A DNA stretch of 64,000 nucleotides from Adineta ricciae (Eukaryota > Rotifera > Eurotatoria > Adinetida > Adinetidae): positions 1 to 64,000 of the forward strand of contig CAJNOJ010000134.1 in assembly GCA_905250025.1 (NCBI GenBank), read 5' to 3'. A program made the translations under genes and the position numbers. Position 1 is the stretch's first letter. Every line of letters begins with the position of its first letter. The notes under the pieces were generated by a model. It did no database searches. It saw nothing but the letters and a program-made list of their open reading frames with translations, and was not told where the DNA came from. Shown piece after piece: positions 1 to 11,101 of the stretch.

Positions 1-836
1 AATGTTCAAAACAAGTTCAATGAACTTTCCTCAGTACGAGCCTAAGTTTTAACAAACTTTCCACCGTTCACAAAAGAATTGAACAACAGGCCACAATTTT
101 GGACAAATTCTATTTTTCATAGAGGATTTTTGTCTATTTCTGCTTTTAAACTCAAGTTTGACCTATTCCAACTTTAAACCCGAACGATTTAATTGATTTC
201 GGACTTTTTATATTGTAATCGTTATTTTCTACACTATCTTTTGTTTTTTTTTCAACTACTGATACAACTTCATTGCGAGTTTTTACTTAATCGTGTAATA
301 TTTTTTATCACTTTGAACGGAGACACTTATACTCTTCATTTTTCTTTCGGAGATGAACAGCAAATAGATCAAAATACATTTATGCGTAGTATTTTTTGTG
401 GGCTATCCAACCATATGAGAAGCAGGAGAAATAAACCAATTCCAAGAACGCAGTATGAAAACTTATCAATGCAAGTTTTTTTGACTACAGCTGTACAAAA
501 CGTATGTGTAACAAATGAGGAGAAAAAGAAAAAATATGAACATCTGTTCACATTAGAGAGGCTGTAGTGGCAAAAGGGACTGAAAAAGAAGTGTTCATGT
601 TCAGAATAAAGAGGTGTTCACTAGTAGAGGTTTTACTGTATTTATTTTAAAAATAAAGAACACTTATCAGGGGTCTGCATATTATAAAAAACTTTAGCAA
701 ACAAGTGATGGAAAATGAAATAATAAATGTAAAATATATATAGATATATAGATATGAGAACGAGAAAATATATAACGAAAAGATTATTTTATGAAAACCA
801 TACGTATTTATAATTGACGAGTATGAACCAATTGTT

Positions 837-906
837 GTGTGGGTGTGGGTGTGGGTGAGGGTGTTAGATGAAGATAATACTCACAACCGCACACTCACAC
901 TCACCC
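837..906. repeat. Telomere-like G-rich tract followed by an inverted C-rich tract
   Basis: Positions 837-864 hold three TGTGGG units and one TGAGGG unit. After about 16 bases, 881-906 is the complementary type, rich in CACTCAC and ACCGC. TGTGGG is the published telomere repeat of the bdelloid Adineta vaga. The two arms face each other, so the single strand could fold back or the G-rich arm could form a quadruplex. This is interstitial sequence, not a chromosome end, because ordinary genes flank it. Confidence 0.7.
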
Positions 907-985
907 CAGTAAATGAATTTTCCCTTTTTTACTAAGTCATTTTTCTTCGTGATTGACGAAACATTCGAAAATAAGCAGTTACTAT

Positions 986-1444
986 GCAGTAGGGGTGTTA
1001 CTTTATCTTTCCTTTATAAAATAAAGAATAATGAAATCTTTTTTTCCTCAAATACTTAAAATTTTGTCTTCTGCCAGATAGATCGCAAAAACTTAAAAGG
1101 TCACAAATGAAAAGAATTTGTGAAACAAGGTTTTTTCATAATTTTTTTTATATCTCACTCTCATTTGTTAGCATTATTTCATATATTGGAATGTCGCTGA
1201 TGAAAAGAAAGAACTGCCATCAATATTTCCTATTGTTATATCAACTATTTATCTATTTACGAATCATTGGAAAAAATCTCTTTATTCTTTATTTTTACGA
1301 ATAAAGCTTAACATTATCTTTATTTGAAAAAAAAAGATTAACTTTATTTCTTTATCTTTATTCTTTATTTTATTAAGATAAAGATAATCTTTACTTTATT
1401 CTTTATTATAAAGAAAAATAAAGTAAAGTAACATCTCTACTATG
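986..1444. mobile_element. Small non-autonomous inverted-repeat element (MITE-like)
   Basis: The left end at about 988-1030 reads GTAGGGGTGTTACTTTATC and continues with CTTTATAAAATAAAGAATAA. The right end at about 1405-1444, read on the minus strand, is GTAGAGATGTTACTTTACTT followed by a CTTTATAATAAAGAATAA-like stretch. The inner 370 bases are low-complexity TTTATC/AAAGAT and encode nothing. About 450 bases with terminal inverted repeats suggests a MITE. Target-site duplications are not clear, so the superfamily (perhaps hAT) is a guess. Confidence 0.45.
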
Positions 1445-1726
1445 TAGGTGTTTTGTTTCTTTTTACTTTTTTCTCTCTCTCCTTATCATCAAACGAACAG
1501 CAAGAAAAAAAATCTCTTTATTTTAAAATTGGATATTTCTCACTACAGTGAATACGTAGACAGAGAGTGTAGTAAGTCATCCATTCGAAAAAAGACATAA
1601 AAACGGTGTTTACTCGCATTCATACGTACTGACATAATTATTCAAACGGTATTTAGATTGATTCTGACTACTATTTTATTGAATGTGTTTTGTACAGATT
1701 CTCATATAGCATACCGAATTATTCAA

Positions 1727-3515
1727 ATGGCATTGTCTGCTTTACGCAATAACTCATACTGTTCAGCATGTGTCACAACCGACAGTTCCCCGGATCGAAC
1801 AGGAGTTTCAATGGTAAGTTGCCATATTTAAAATTATATAATTTGTAGGAAATGCGTTCATGTCTCATGAGATACTTTTACATTACAAGAGGTCGATTTA
1901 TCTCGCTTCTACAATTGTAAATATAAGAGAAGGTGTAGTTTCCAGCTCTTGTCTGGATTCTACTTCTAGGATGAAGATGTGCGTAGATGGATTTAATAGA
2001 CATCAGTGATAGGATTCAGTAAGATTTCGATGAGATCTGACTATGGAATCGATGCACCTGAGCCGTCCACACTTTCTGGATTTATCATAATTCAAAACAT
2101 TGGGTAGAGAAATGATAGATTCATCATATTTTTGTCAAACAATTGCAGAAATGATGACTTCAATGTCAGAAAATGATAAAAGACTTTTTCTTTCTATATA
2201 ATATCTGACTGTGCACCGAACGTAATACATTATTTGACTTTTATTTCTAGCACAATGACCGTCGAACAACGATGCCGGATCGTCCTCTCAAAATATTGCT
2301 TATAGGTGATAGAGGTGTAGGCAAGGTATCATGAATTCTTTGAAGAGAAAGTTTTCTTGTTTGAACCTTTTTCCATAGTCTACCGTTTTATTCGGCTTTA
2401 GCAATAATCTATCCAATTCCCCGTTTATTTCCACAATCCGTATTGACTTTTTAATAAAAACCATCCAAGTGGACGGACGCAAAATAAGGTTACAGATATG
2501 GTAAGTAGATGTCTGCGCACATCTGTTTGATATACGATGATCAATTTAACTGGATTTATATCAACTGACATTATCGATGAATGACTTTTGAAGTCAATTT
2601 TCATCATTTTGTACTAGAAACGTACGAGTCCAAACTTACGCATGTCCAGGATCGTGGACATGATCAAAATTAACATTTAGCTAGCTTAACCGAAAATAAA
2701 GTGCCTGATTTTTAACACATCCATGAATTTGATCTCACCAACACTACTTTTTGGAACATTTTCATATCTTACATCCTTCTACTATTTTTTTCAGTTACAG
2801 TTCAGATTCTCTTTCCGAATATGCCCTTAGTGTATAAACACAGTTTTATCTGTATTTGAAACCTGTTTTAAATCGTATTTTTACAAAACATTTCTCAGTC
2901 TGATTGATTCTCGAACTGGTCTAACCTCAAATCAGATGACTTAAATTAGAAATCGTTCCCAAACTTCTATTAATCTACGATCAACTAAATCTTCATCCAT
3001 GATTATTGACTGTAAACTTGAAATGCCTGCTATGTAAGATAATCCCCTATATGACCGTACTATGCGCTTTGAACGAGTGTATCATTAGGATCATTATATG
3101 CTTTCTTCCTTGTTCAGGACTCCTGCCGGTCAAGAACGTTTTTTCAGTATCGCTAGTAAGTGTATTCTAAGATCACTGACTATTTAGAAAAAAAAATATT
3201 CCTTTATCTCTAGAAAGTTATTATCGTAATGCCTCTGGAATAATCCTTTTTTACGACGTAACACAAGCGAATTCATTTGAAAACATAAATAAATGGTTGC
3301 GTACTATTGATGAGCATCTATCGGATGATGTTGTGAAAATGCTAGTAGGTAATAAATGTGATATGGTAGAACAATGCTGTGTCTCTCGTGAACTTGGCGA
3401 ATCATTAGCACGTAAACACAATATACCATTCTATGAAACATCGGCTAAATTTAATATTAATATTAACGAGATATTCTTCGAAATGGCTCGAATTATTCTA
3501 CAAAAGAATTATTAA
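1727..3515 (+). CDS. Rab/Ras-like small GTPase with altered G3 motif
   Basis: Five exons join in frame: about 1727-1813, 2251-2325, 2379-2500, 3118-3155 and 3214-3515. Visible motifs are the P-loop GDRGVGKS, a switch I stretch [18 protein letters not shown] before G3, NKCD (G4) and ETSAK (G5). The core most resembles the Rab1/Rab8 group, which acts in vesicle traffic. Two things are odd. The G3 box expected as WDTAGQE reads WTPAGQE, so the magnesium-linked Asp is absent. The protein ends in QKNY with no C-terminal cysteine for prenylation. Translation could instead begin at the ATG at 2272, which gives a more typical N-terminus ([10 protein letters not shown]). It may be a divergent, membrane-free paralogue or a decaying gene. 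Confidence 0.8.
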
Positions 3516-5082
3516 ATTCGATTGACTGTGTAACAGAACATAGCGGTACTTTATCAGCGGTGTGACTAAAATTCGTTGAATTTTATAAATTACATAAACA
3601 AATCGACTTCTGATATAGTATGTGCATGTGTCAATTAGCTGCGGTAAAAAAGACAGTAGTTTCAGTCCTAATTATCTCTAGAAACAACTTGTCCGGATCA
3701 ATTAGGATTCTGCCAAGTTTTAATCGAGATCCTATTTACATCGGTTAATCAGTAACTTCTCGCACTTTAAAATTTTTATTCATAGAAAGAATGGGTGTCA
3801 GTGTGGTTCACGATACGAATATCTTGAGAACATGACTTTGGGTATATGTGTGAATATGAATGGCGAAAATTTACAATCACACCCTCACCCTCACCCTTGC
3901 CTATTTGAAACTATTGCTCTTCGCGAGAAGAGGAAGTAAAGAAAACACATACTCTTTAGCATGGTTTGCTTGCTTTCAAAATTGCTGTATATGTTGTTCT
4001 TTCATTGAAAGAGAAACCTTGAGTTTTGGCATATTATTATGCAGCGCACGGGTACCTCCTGAATTACTGAGATAAGTTTCAAAAGAATACATTTATACAC
4101 TACACAGATATGACTCGAGAAAGTCCATGTTTGCAACGGCAATTGTTTTTGCACTCTACTGTATATACGTGTAATTCAATAATTATAATTTGCTTTTTCA
4201 AGTTCGTTGTCAGCTTTTCTGATCAACAAATGGTAAATTATCTGTCCATAAATACTTCAACACTCTCTTTCAAATTGCCTTTCACAAAATATTTTTTTTT
4301 ACATAAAAGATATAAAAAAAGACACATCTTCGAAGTTTTCTCAACGCACAAATTTCTTTGTGCTTAACTCTTTAGATACATATGTTCAATAAGTTTCCAT
4401 ATTTTTCATTTGCAGAAATATAAAAATGAAGTAAAATATTTTTTATCATCTATTGATGATAATTACCTTGGAAACTGACTGAGATGATTAAACATGTATT
4501 GAAGTGACACGTTAATCTAAATGCGACGCAGTTTTAAATAATTATTAGAGAAATACTTCTCTGAATAGTCTAATGAAAAAGAAATGAGACCTCTCATGCC
4601 ACTAAACATTACTGATGATGTGCATGATATATATGCCTTGATGTCTGTGTGACAGTATTATATCTGATAATTCACATGAGTTGTTACTAATCGTGAGTTT
4701 CCGTTTATCATAACATACATCTGTCATATCAATTTTACTCTTTCTGATTGATGAATTCTCTTTCGTAAAAAAAAACTTGTCGTTCATTTTCAAATCTTTC
4801 ATTATTATTACTAAATTATGTGTACAAATAACAGCTCTGATAATAATGATACTTCATCCGAAAGCTCCGAAATTTCTCTACCATGTATAGTTCGTTTTTG
4901 AGGGTGAGGGTGGGTGTGGGTGTGGGTGTGGGTGAGTAATAGTATAAGAAACGCACATCATCGTATCCACAGTATACATACACATGATAGCCACGGTACG
5001 CTTCAACCAGTACGAAAGACTAACTGAAAAGATAATGACTGGAGTGGGATCCGAACCCGCACCCTCACCCTCACCCACACCC
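3516..5082. other. Intergenic with several telomere-like tracts
   Basis: No gene is supported. Short open frames at 3860-4075, 4110-4367 and 4602-4802 have no recognisable domain. The notable content is the telomere-like tracts at 3879-3897, 4899-4936 and 5051-5082, annotated separately or discussed in the findings. Confidence 0.6.
3879..3897 (-). repeat. Short telomere-like tract
   Basis: The plus strand reads ACACCCTCACCCTCACCC, which is three units of the TGTGGG/TGAGGG class on the minus strand. It is too short to call a telomere. It matches the other tracts in the first 5 kb. Confidence 0.55.
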
Positions 5083-5085
5083 ACA
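4899..5085. repeat. Pair of opposed telomere-like tracts
   Basis: 4899-4936 is G-rich on the plus strand, with TGAGGG units followed by TGTGGG units. 5051-5085 is C-rich on the plus strand, with CCCGCACCCTCACCCTCACC and then ACACCC units. About 115 bases separate the arms. The second tract is preceded by GGATCCGAACCCGC, a variant junction. The C-rich arm directly abuts the 5083-5640 repeat copy, so the telomere-like tract may mark the edge of an inserted or healed segment. Confidence 0.65.
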
Positions 5086-5640
5086 GATATTGATCTACAT
5101 CAAATTTTGCGAGAATCTGGTTTTACAGTTATGGCTCTAACGCAACCCTGTTTGACCAAGGAGCATACATTTTTCCTCGATAAACTGGTATGCCAGCCCT
5201 CGTCTATTTGAAAAATTATATGAACTCAAGACCGATACATGTAGTACTATACATTGAATTTCGACGATCAAAACCGTATTGGTTCAGTCAAACTTGACAA
5301 GTAGACAAAAGGTGATTTTAACTATATTAACAGCAATAATCTAATGTTTTTGAAGTGACAAGATTAATGAGAGATCCTTATACTATGTACAATTCACAGG
5401 CCGAGCCTATGACCTTTCTAATATCAGTAATAAACCCGCAACCAAAGAATTAAACTATTAACGATTTGTAGAGTTTGAAATATATTAAAGCACGTGTTTC
5501 ATCAAATGATTTTAAATATAACTCTATATTTAATTTGATTATTCTCTATAGAAAAATAACTTACATACTTTATCTTAAAGGAAGTATAATTGTTATTTAT
5601 ATATAAATAGTGTTGTATCATTTTGTATTAGATATTTATA
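5083..5640 (+). repeat. Gene-derived repeat, copy 1 (internally deleted)
   Basis: This stretch is highly similar to 9134-9757 in the same orientation. Both copies open with a coding-like segment (about 40 residues including LHQILRESGF and CLTKEHTFFLDKL) followed by a GTATGCC donor. Near 5399 an acceptor-like TTCACAG precedes an exon-like piece beginning AEPM. In this copy about 70 bases of the second exon are deleted relative to copy 2. The protein family is not recognised. It reads as a fragment of a gene or mobile element, not a functional gene. Confidence 0.6.
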
Positions 5641-5781
5641 TCATAAGTAAAATAATCATCAAAAAAGTGTTTCTTCAATATTTTTGTTCCTAGTAGTAAA
5701 AGTGATCAAAGATATCCGTGTTTTAATGATAACGTATGATTTTATTCTTATTAAATATTTTAAATTATTTTGATAAGAAAA

Positions 5782-6209
5782 TTATTTAAAATATTCGATT
5801 CTTGTTGGTACTGATCCTTGTCGTGGCCAAACATGTATCATAGTTCCTCCTGGAAACATTCTTGTATAAGTATGCATTTCACGCCGTGTATCTTCTGTTA
5901 TATCGAAGAAAACAACTTCTATTCGTCCATCAACTGTACGAAAAGTTCTTCGAGTATAAAATCGATTGTTCTCTTTTATTTTAGCAGTTTGTATGGTTTG
6001 ATTATGTGGATAATGTTTAGCCATCCATTGTTCCATTTTCTGGTATCTAATCTCACGATTCTCTCCACGGAGTGGAACTATTCTTGGAGATCTTTTATGA
6101 TCTACAAAAGCTGTTTGCCCTATTGAATGGTGATATGATCTGAAAAAGATATTTTAGAAGATTTTTAAAAGAATTTATACAAATTTCTTTCTTACCTGTA
6201 CGCCGACAT
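5782..6209 (-). CDS. Hypothetical basic protein, about 124 residues
   Basis: Two exons: 6196-6209 (MSAY plus two bases) and 5782-6139. The intron of 56 bases has GTAAG and TTTTTCAG borders on the minus strand. The product starts MSAYRSYHHSIGQ and ends GSVPTRIEYFK. It has no signal peptide or membrane segment, and is rich in Arg, Tyr and His. The short first exon with perfect splice signals and the long open second exon support a real gene. I do not recognise the family, and no neighbour suggests a function. Confidence 0.6.
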
Positions 6210-7086
6210 AGTTATATTTGTCCGAATGATGAAAAATAGAAAATTTTCGCCTTTTTATATTGATAAGAAGTAATGAACCGAGTTATTAATCATGTTATAT
6301 CTAAATAAGAAAGGAAGTAAGTAATGACTACAGTATGAAAACAAAAATAAATTTTCTAAAAACTTCGTTAAAGTCACGTTTTTTTTTCGATTAAATAACG
6401 ATTCTTTATGTGTATGTATAACTGAGTCATTTATCTGTCATTTCATATTAAAAACGCAATATATCTCAATAAAGAATCATAGGAAGAAAAAAAAAGACCA
6501 ACTAAAATGTAATGTCTATTGCAAAACAAGTGCATAAGAGAGAATAAATTATTCTGGAATATCTTCAAATGAAATTTATTAGAAAAAAATCTTCTTCATT
6601 TACAACATCAACTCTATTTCAACATAATTACTAAATAAATCAATAATATTCTATGATCATTGACTGGTTAACTAGAATTAATTCATGAGAGCGTAAAGAA
6701 ATAATTCAACGAATTGAAATCGATAAAAACAATCTGATGCAAATGTATGACAAAAAAATATATGCTAATTAGCTTCTCAGACTTTATTTCAAAGAACTTT
6801 TTATGATCTAAAAAACATCAACGAATGAAAAAAGAATTTAATTATATAATACTTCTAATGCAATCACTTTCGCTTCATTATCAAATCAAGAGAATTTACT
6901 CAATTCTTATATGTGTAAATGCTTCTATTTGTGGTTCTTGGGGATAAAAAAAGTTAATCAAAGAATAGTAACGTCTTTTATTCTGAATTAGATAATAAAA
7001 CTGTATAAAAGAATATTGTTCAATGAGAAAAAATATCAATGATATATCTTGAGATCACCATCAAAAGTTTTGATATTAGTGTACGA
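6210..7086. other. Intergenic AT-rich stretch
   Basis: No gene or structured repeat was recognised. It lies between the start of the 124-aa gene and the end of the minus-strand NHL gene. It probably contains the promoter of the former and the polyadenylation region of the latter. Confidence 0.6.
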
Positions 7087-8316
7087 TTAAGTGGTACACT
7101 GTTGAGACATGACATTGAATTTAAGTACTCGTTGATTGCTCCAGTCAACAGCGTACAGATTTCCGGTTCTGTCAAATGCAAATGCCGATGGTGTATCCAT
7201 TCGTGTAGCGTTTGCGTTGAATCCTTGTATTCCATCAGCGATAAGGCTACCAGTAAAACTACCAGTAGATCCATTCGATATCCACTTAGTAATTCGAGCC
7301 CAATCACCCACTAAAATGTTACCAGTTCTGTCGACAAATACTGCTTGCGGATAATAGATCTCCCTGAACACAGTAGGGGAAATTGTTCGATAAGGGCCAC
7401 TAATCACGGTGATTCCATTTACTGATCCACTGATGTATTTTTGAATACGATGATTACCTGTGTCTGCAACATAAACAACGTTATTTACTGCATCTACGAA
7501 TAAACCATGTGCATCTGATAACTGATTGGAACCATTTCCTTGACCTCATCCACCTGCTATCAAAACACCACTAGTGGCATTCACCATCCATTTCAATACT
7601 CGTTGGTTGGAAGCATCTAATACATATACATCACCCACCTCATTCACGTATAAACCACGACAATTTCGTTGCAATTGATTTAATCCATTTCCAACACCGT
7701 TACCAAAGGCCACCTTCACTGGTACTGTTTGTCCAGGTAACAGTTTATACACAGTTGGATTGCCTAAGATCGTGTCAATATAATAAAGTGAACGACTCGG
7801 TGAATGAAAGAATAAAGGATTGTGTGAAAATTGTCCTTCTAGCATATTGACTGGCTGCACAGCACATGGAGCCCACTTTTGTAAACGACGTGGATTTCCG
7901 TCAGCTACATATACATTAAAATCATCGTCAACAGCTAGACCTCCGTAATAACCACCACTTGCTACGACATAACCAGATGAATTCCAACTTGTTGGAAAGC
8001 AGCTTGTTGTTGGAATGCACTTTGTTGACGCTAAAACATATGAGTATGTTAAGTAAACTAAAAATTTCTCATCATTCAGACAATCAAAGTCAAAATTTCT
8101 TAATTATCAAAATGCAACGCACAGAAACGAGTCGAAGATTCTTGTTCAGAATGATCATATGAACATTATACTTCTACTTACTCAATTGTCCTGCACTTTG
8201 TTGTATAGTTAATAAATTCTACAAAAAAAATAAATAGAAAATGAAAATTTCGTAATGACAATTAATCTTACTGTTACGAAGAGAATTATAAAACCGAAAA
8301 ACAAATTGGAAATCAT
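7087..8316 (-). pseudogene. NHL-repeat propeller protein with an in-frame TGA
   Basis: Three exons join in frame: 8272-8316 (MISNLFFGFIILFVT, a signal or anchor segment), 8182-8218, and 7087-8030. The third encodes a run of NHL-type blades with repeated patterns such as GLYVNEVGDVYVLDASNQRV and VYVADTGNHRIQ. NHL propellers usually bind protein or RNA ligands; this one looks extracellular. A TGA at 7546-7548 interrupts the frame at ...LIAGG, but the same frame resumes immediately with GQGNGSNQL, exactly as a repeat unit should. The break is therefore a point nonsense change: a young pseudogene, a null allele or a sequencing error. No frameshift is present. Confidence 0.75.
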
Positions 8317-9125
8317 TGTTTGTATCGAATATTATTGAAGAATATCTGAAAAAAATTAATAAGAAATCTAGCAATTGCAATCAATCGAAGATGTACAAAT
8401 AAGTAGCGACTCGTCAGCACCTTCAACTATCTTTTACCAAAAGAAAATTTGATATGAATTAAACCAAAAAATAGGATCCTTTTATATAGGTTCTTCTTGT
8501 AATGCTTATTGAAGAAATACGCAGATTTGATCTGACAGATGAATATTATTCATACTTCCTTTTTTTAAACATATAATTTTCTAACGTCGTATGAATAGAG
8601 GCCTTTTACCTGTGTATTATATTGACATAATAAATAGAATACAGAACAACTGAATATCATTCAGTATAATCGTTCGTAATTACCAACTAAGACGTCAAAT
8701 TATCTATCATTTACATCAGAAATGAATGATCATGACACAATTCAAGAAATTAAAGAGGGTTTTTACCCAAAATGATTCTCTAAATGTGAAAATTTTTCAT
8801 ATCAATGACGTATTTTTATCAAAATATATTAATTTGCGTCGTCATACATTTTGATTAAGACATACTTGAGATAAACTACAGAATATACATCGATATCATT
8901 AGTGTTGCCAACAAAATCCGACCGTGTTGACAAAGACTTGAAGAGTACTGAAGATACATAATCAACTCTCTCTCAACAAGAAGAGCTAAGTGTCAAAGGT
9001 AAAGTATGAAAGTTACTTTCTGAATTAAAATGAATCGTTTATTTTCAATCAAGGGCGTGAACAACGACATTTATTGATGCAAAAATTGAATAAGCGTCGA
9101 CTTGATTCACGCGTATGTATTCTAA
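8317..9125. other. Intergenic
   Basis: Upstream of the NHL gene. No gene, tRNA or organised repeat was recognised. It ends at an N (9126) directly before the second copy of the gene-derived repeat. Confidence 0.55.
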
Positions 9126-9133
9126 NTCATCTG

Positions 9134-9757
9134 CAGATATTGATCTACATCAAATTTTACGCGAATCTGGTTTTATAGTTATGACTCTGGCGCAACCCTG
9201 TTTGACCAAGGAACATACATTTTTCCTCGATAAACTGGTATGCCAGCCCTCGTCTATTTGAAAAATTATATGAACCCAAGATCGGTACATGTAGTACTAT
9301 ACATCGAATTTCGGCGATCAAAACCGTATTGGTTCAGTCAAATTTGACGAGTAAAAGGTGATTTTAATTATATTAAGTGCAATAATCTAATGTTTTTGAA
9401 GTGACAATATTAATGAGAGATCCTTATACTTTGTACAATTCACAGGCCGAGCCTATGAATTTTAAAGATTTTCCAGATGAACTTATTCGACAACTGATGG
9501 AAAGGTATTCTCACCCGAGATCTATAGATGATCTTTCTGTTATTAGTAATAAACCGGTAATCGAAGGATTGAACTTTTGACGATTTGTAGAGTTTGAAAT
9601 ATATTAAAGCACGCGTTTCATCAAATGATTTTAAATATAACTCTATATTTAATTTGATTATTCTCTATAGAAAAATAAGTTAATACTTTATCTTAAAGGA
9701 GGTATAATTGTTATTTATATATAAATAGTGTTGTATCATTTTGTATTATATATTTAT
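9134..9757 (+). repeat. Gene-derived repeat, copy 2
   Basis: This is the longer copy of the 5083-5640 repeat. The first exon-like part ends FLDKL with a GTATGCC donor. After an AATTCACAG acceptor near 9446 the second part encodes AEPMNFKDFPDELIRQLMER and continues to SVISNKP with a GTAATC donor. The two-exon structure shows the repeat derives from an intron-bearing gene. The family is not recognised. It is preceded by an N at 9126 and followed at once by a LINE 3' end. Confidence 0.6.
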
Positions 9758-10397
9758 CATCATCATCATGTCCCATAGGCTTAACGCCCGTTGGGGCCAA
9801 CCATTTTACGGGATCAGATTTTTCCACGCTTGTCGGCCTTGTGCAAGATGGAACAGCTCCTGCGCACTGCGCTGACACCACTCTGTTGTGTCATCTAGCC
9901 ACTCTACAGATGTGGCCAAATAACCGGAGTTTTCTCTTCTTGATGGTGTCTATTATAGTCTCTTCCCTCGATATCCTCTTTCGGGTATCTTCGTTTCGTA
10001 TCATATCTTGCCAATTTATTTTTAGAATGCGTCGGTAACATTTCATCTCAAATACCAATAGGTTTTCCTGTCTGCCTTCTTTAGAGTCCAAGTCTCTGAT
10101 GCGTATAATAGGGCGCTGAACACACATGTGTTTAAAGTCTTAGCTTGTTTTCTGTCCTCAATTTCCTGCTACCCCATATGTGTTTCAGAGAGGCCATTGC
10201 ACCTGTCGCTATCCCTATTCTCCTTTTTATTTCCTCTGAACAGTTATTGTCCCACGTCAGCATGCTGCCTAGATATTCAAATCTTTCTACGTTCTCTATG
10301 GTACTCCCTGCTACTTGTATACTGTTGTCGATATTCCTGTCTCCAAAAACTATCGTTTTGGTTTTATTTATATTCAAGATTAGTCCAGCTTGTTCGG
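9757..10397 (-). mobile_element. LINE retrotransposon fragment, C-terminal reverse transcriptase region
   Basis: On the minus strand the fragment reads NINKTKTIVFG, then ENVERFEYLGSMLTWDNNC, EEIKRRIGIATGAM, NTCVFSALLYASETWTL, CYRRILKINWQDMIR and LRLFGHICRV. These are the hallmark blocks after the catalytic core of non-LTR reverse transcriptases. The parts lie in different frames near 10090-10140, and a stop follows the last block, so it is dead. It is 5'-truncated at an N (10398) and ends at 9757 in a (GAT)n tail, which is usual for some LINE families. The tail sits exactly where repeat copy 2 stops. Confidence 0.8.
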
Positions 10398-10398
10398 N

Positions 10399-11101
10399 GT
10401 ACTTATGCAGTCATACAACATCATACCATTAGTTGATCATCGTCTCCTATTTCGGAAACAGAATAAAGATTTTTCAATGCATGTGTAAGGGGGGCTTATA
10501 ATTTTGGTACACCCTGTATAAATAGATCTACATTGTAGATATTTTAAAATCTCTTGTTTATTTAAAAAAATTACTTTATCTGACGATTTTCTGATTTTTT
10601 TAAAGATTTTGTTTTATAAAACAAGTTTTCTGTTGGCGAATATTTCATTTTCGAGAAACTATAATCATATAGAGATTTTTCATTTCTGTTTCTATCTGCA
10701 ACGAGATGATGATAATATCATTTTCAAGCAAATACTCTCATCTACACCATCTAAGAACATTGAAGTCAATAAAACATGACATAGGTTTCTTTTTTCTTCT
10801 AAAAAAAAGCGCATAAACGAACAAATCATGAAACATTGAGAAAAAATATGTCTAAAAATTACAATACTTCCTGACTATTAGCAATACATAGTATTCCTTT
10901 TCTCTAGGCAAACTCTGATATTTATATAGCAAACATTTAATCAAGAAATTCTACATGCTATTCAATTTAACTAGTTTATCTGTCAACATCTTCGTAATCA
11001 AAAAAGTATTTTGTTTAAACAATTTCTTTTGAATAAATAAATTTGTTGTAAAAAGACATAAATTTTTTCAAGTAAAATAAAAACTATTTCATTTAATCAA
11101 T
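10399..11101. other. Intergenic
   Basis: No gene is visible. Near 10480-10520 the sequence GGTACACCCTGTATAAATAG resembles ends of some DNA transposons, but no partner end was found. Confidence 0.5.

Larger units (their letters stand above)
1..1726. other. Intergenic, AT-rich, with telomere-like tracts and a MITE-like element
   Basis: No convincing gene is visible. Open frames such as 193-567 lack a recognisable domain and are built from AT-rich low-complexity sequence. The stretch holds a G-rich and C-rich telomere-like pair at 837-906 and a TTTATCTTTATT-type low-complexity block at about 1296-1432. That block lies inside an inverted-repeat element annotated separately. The last 100 bases probably hold the promoter of the downstream GTPase gene. 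Confidence 0.6.

Noticed and set aside
193-567. 124-residue open frame
   Set aside because: It starts from TTG, is Phe/Leu-rich low complexity, and has no domain or splice context.
5040-5062. tRNA B-box-like GGTTCGGATCC on the minus strand
   Set aside because: No A box, acceptor stem or cloverleaf could be formed around it; the context is the telomere-like tract.
4984-5211. Open frame across a telomere-like tract (APSPSPTPT)
   Set aside because: The Pro/Ser run is just the translated CACCCT repeat; only the part after 5083 is shared with copy 2.
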